Assembly: GCF_900618535.1 (NCBI RefSeq)
Contig: NZ_UYJA01000005.1
Coordinates: forward strand, 186,001-250,000
Length of the DNA: 64,000 nt
From: Pseudomonas bubulae
GTDB lineage: Bacteria; Pseudomonadota; Gammaproteobacteria; Pseudomonadales; Pseudomonadaceae
Direction: 5' to 3'
Shown here piece by piece: positions 63,680 through 64,000 of the stretch. The notes under the pieces are model-generated. The model did no database searches. It was not told the DNA's origin and worked only from the letters and a program-made list of their open reading frames with translations. Within the stretch, counting starts at the first letter, position 1; every line of letters starts with the position of its first letter. A program made the translations under genes and the position numbers.

Positions 63680-64000
63680 TTACTTGACCAGTGTACGCCA
63701 CTCTGGATGGTCCGTAGTCTTGCCGGTCACCAGGTCAAAGTAAGCCTTTTGCAGTTTTTCGGTGATCGGGCCACGGCGGCCGATCCCGATTTGACGCCCG
63801 TCGACTTCGCGAATCGGCGTCACTTCAGCGGCAGTGCCGGTAAAGAACGCTTCGTCGGCGATATACACCTCGTCGCGGGTGATGCGTTTTTCAACAAACT
63901 TGTACCCCAGCTCGGTGGCCAGGGTCAGGATCGTGCTGCGGGTAATGCCGTTCAGGCACGCGGTCACGTCCGGGGTGTAGATCACGCCATCCTTGACCAG
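63680..64000 (-). CDS. ilvE: Branched-chain amino acid aminotransferase (N-terminus outside window)
   Basis: PLP-dependent (fold type IV) enzyme that interconverts branched-chain amino acids and 2-oxo acids. Only the last 106 residues are visible; the frame is open to the window edge. Diagnostic parts: TPDVTACLNGITRSTILTLA (the PLP phosphate-binding region), DEAFFTGTAAEVTPIREVDG and ITEKLQKAYFDLVTGKT. It flanks waaF on the same strand, an order also seen in P. aeruginosa. Confidence 0.95.
   Translation of the reverse strand: MVKDGVIYTPDVTACLNGITRSTILTLATELGYKFVEKRITRDEVYIADEAFFTGTAAEVTPIREVDGRQIGIGRRGPITEKLQKAYFDLVTGKTTDHPEWRTLVK

Overview
The window is chromosomal DNA of a Pseudomonas species. 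Gene order and protein sequences follow, from memory, the P. aeruginosa stretch from rsgA/motAB through parC/parE, thiC and the lipopolysaccharide (LPS) core cluster to waaF and ilvE. The many REP-type palindromes built on GTGGGAGC-GGGCTTGCTCGCGA, the absence of fimX beside serB and the fused waaL-kinase gene point to the fluorescens/putida side of the genus. The species cannot be fixed from this sequence.

Layout. 1-5.5 kb: end of rsgA, flagellar stator genes motAB, an HDOD protein and rhodanese. 5.5-10.3 kb: psd, serB, a YtjB/AhpA-like membrane protein and a PqiC-like lipoprotein. 10.4-16.1 kb: topoisomerase IV genes parE and parC, with a phytase/esterase-like gene and a retropepsin gene between them in one overlapping operon. 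16.2-19.8 kb: yqiA, cpdA, a DUF1249 gene, nudF and a DUF3298 lipoprotein. 19.9-25.1 kb: thiamine locus (TPP riboswitch, thiC, cytX) and a TolC-type outer membrane channel. 25.2-29.9 kb: a 1560-codon toxin-like gene.

29.9-63.6 kb is an LPS biogenesis region. It holds waaA (Kdo transfer), hldE (ADP-heptose precursor), msbA (lipid A-core flippase), a WaaL O-antigen ligase fused to a kinase-like domain, an acyltransferase, glycosyltransferases of the WapR, Ssg and WapH type, a DUF6625 protein, a PIG-L deacetylase (DnpA-like), a Mig-14 protein, a carbamoyltransferase (WapO-like), a run of four kinase-fold genes ending in waaP, and then waaG, waaC and waaF. Four housekeeping genes (SMR transporter, FAD oxidoreductase, aldo/keto reductase and an orphan) sit inside it. 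The window ends in ilvE.

Two giant genes break this conserved order. The first (25211-29893) lies between tolC and waaA. The second (50053-54339) lies between the carbamoyltransferase and the kinase run and is followed by a TonB-dependent receptor. Both encode very large proteins without a Sec signal, of the type annotated in Pseudomonas as dermonecrotic toxin domain / DUF6543 proteins. The second ends in a region with the GExH, ExH and GxxH-like pattern of the Pasteurella multocida toxin C2 / ChaN / EreA / TIKI fold. Neither has an obvious immunity or secretion gene beside it. They share an ACAGGAACG ribosome-binding context, and each has its own inverted repeat upstream. This pair is the part of the window most likely to hold undescribed biology.

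No tRNA, rRNA, CRISPR array, insertion sequence or prophage was seen.
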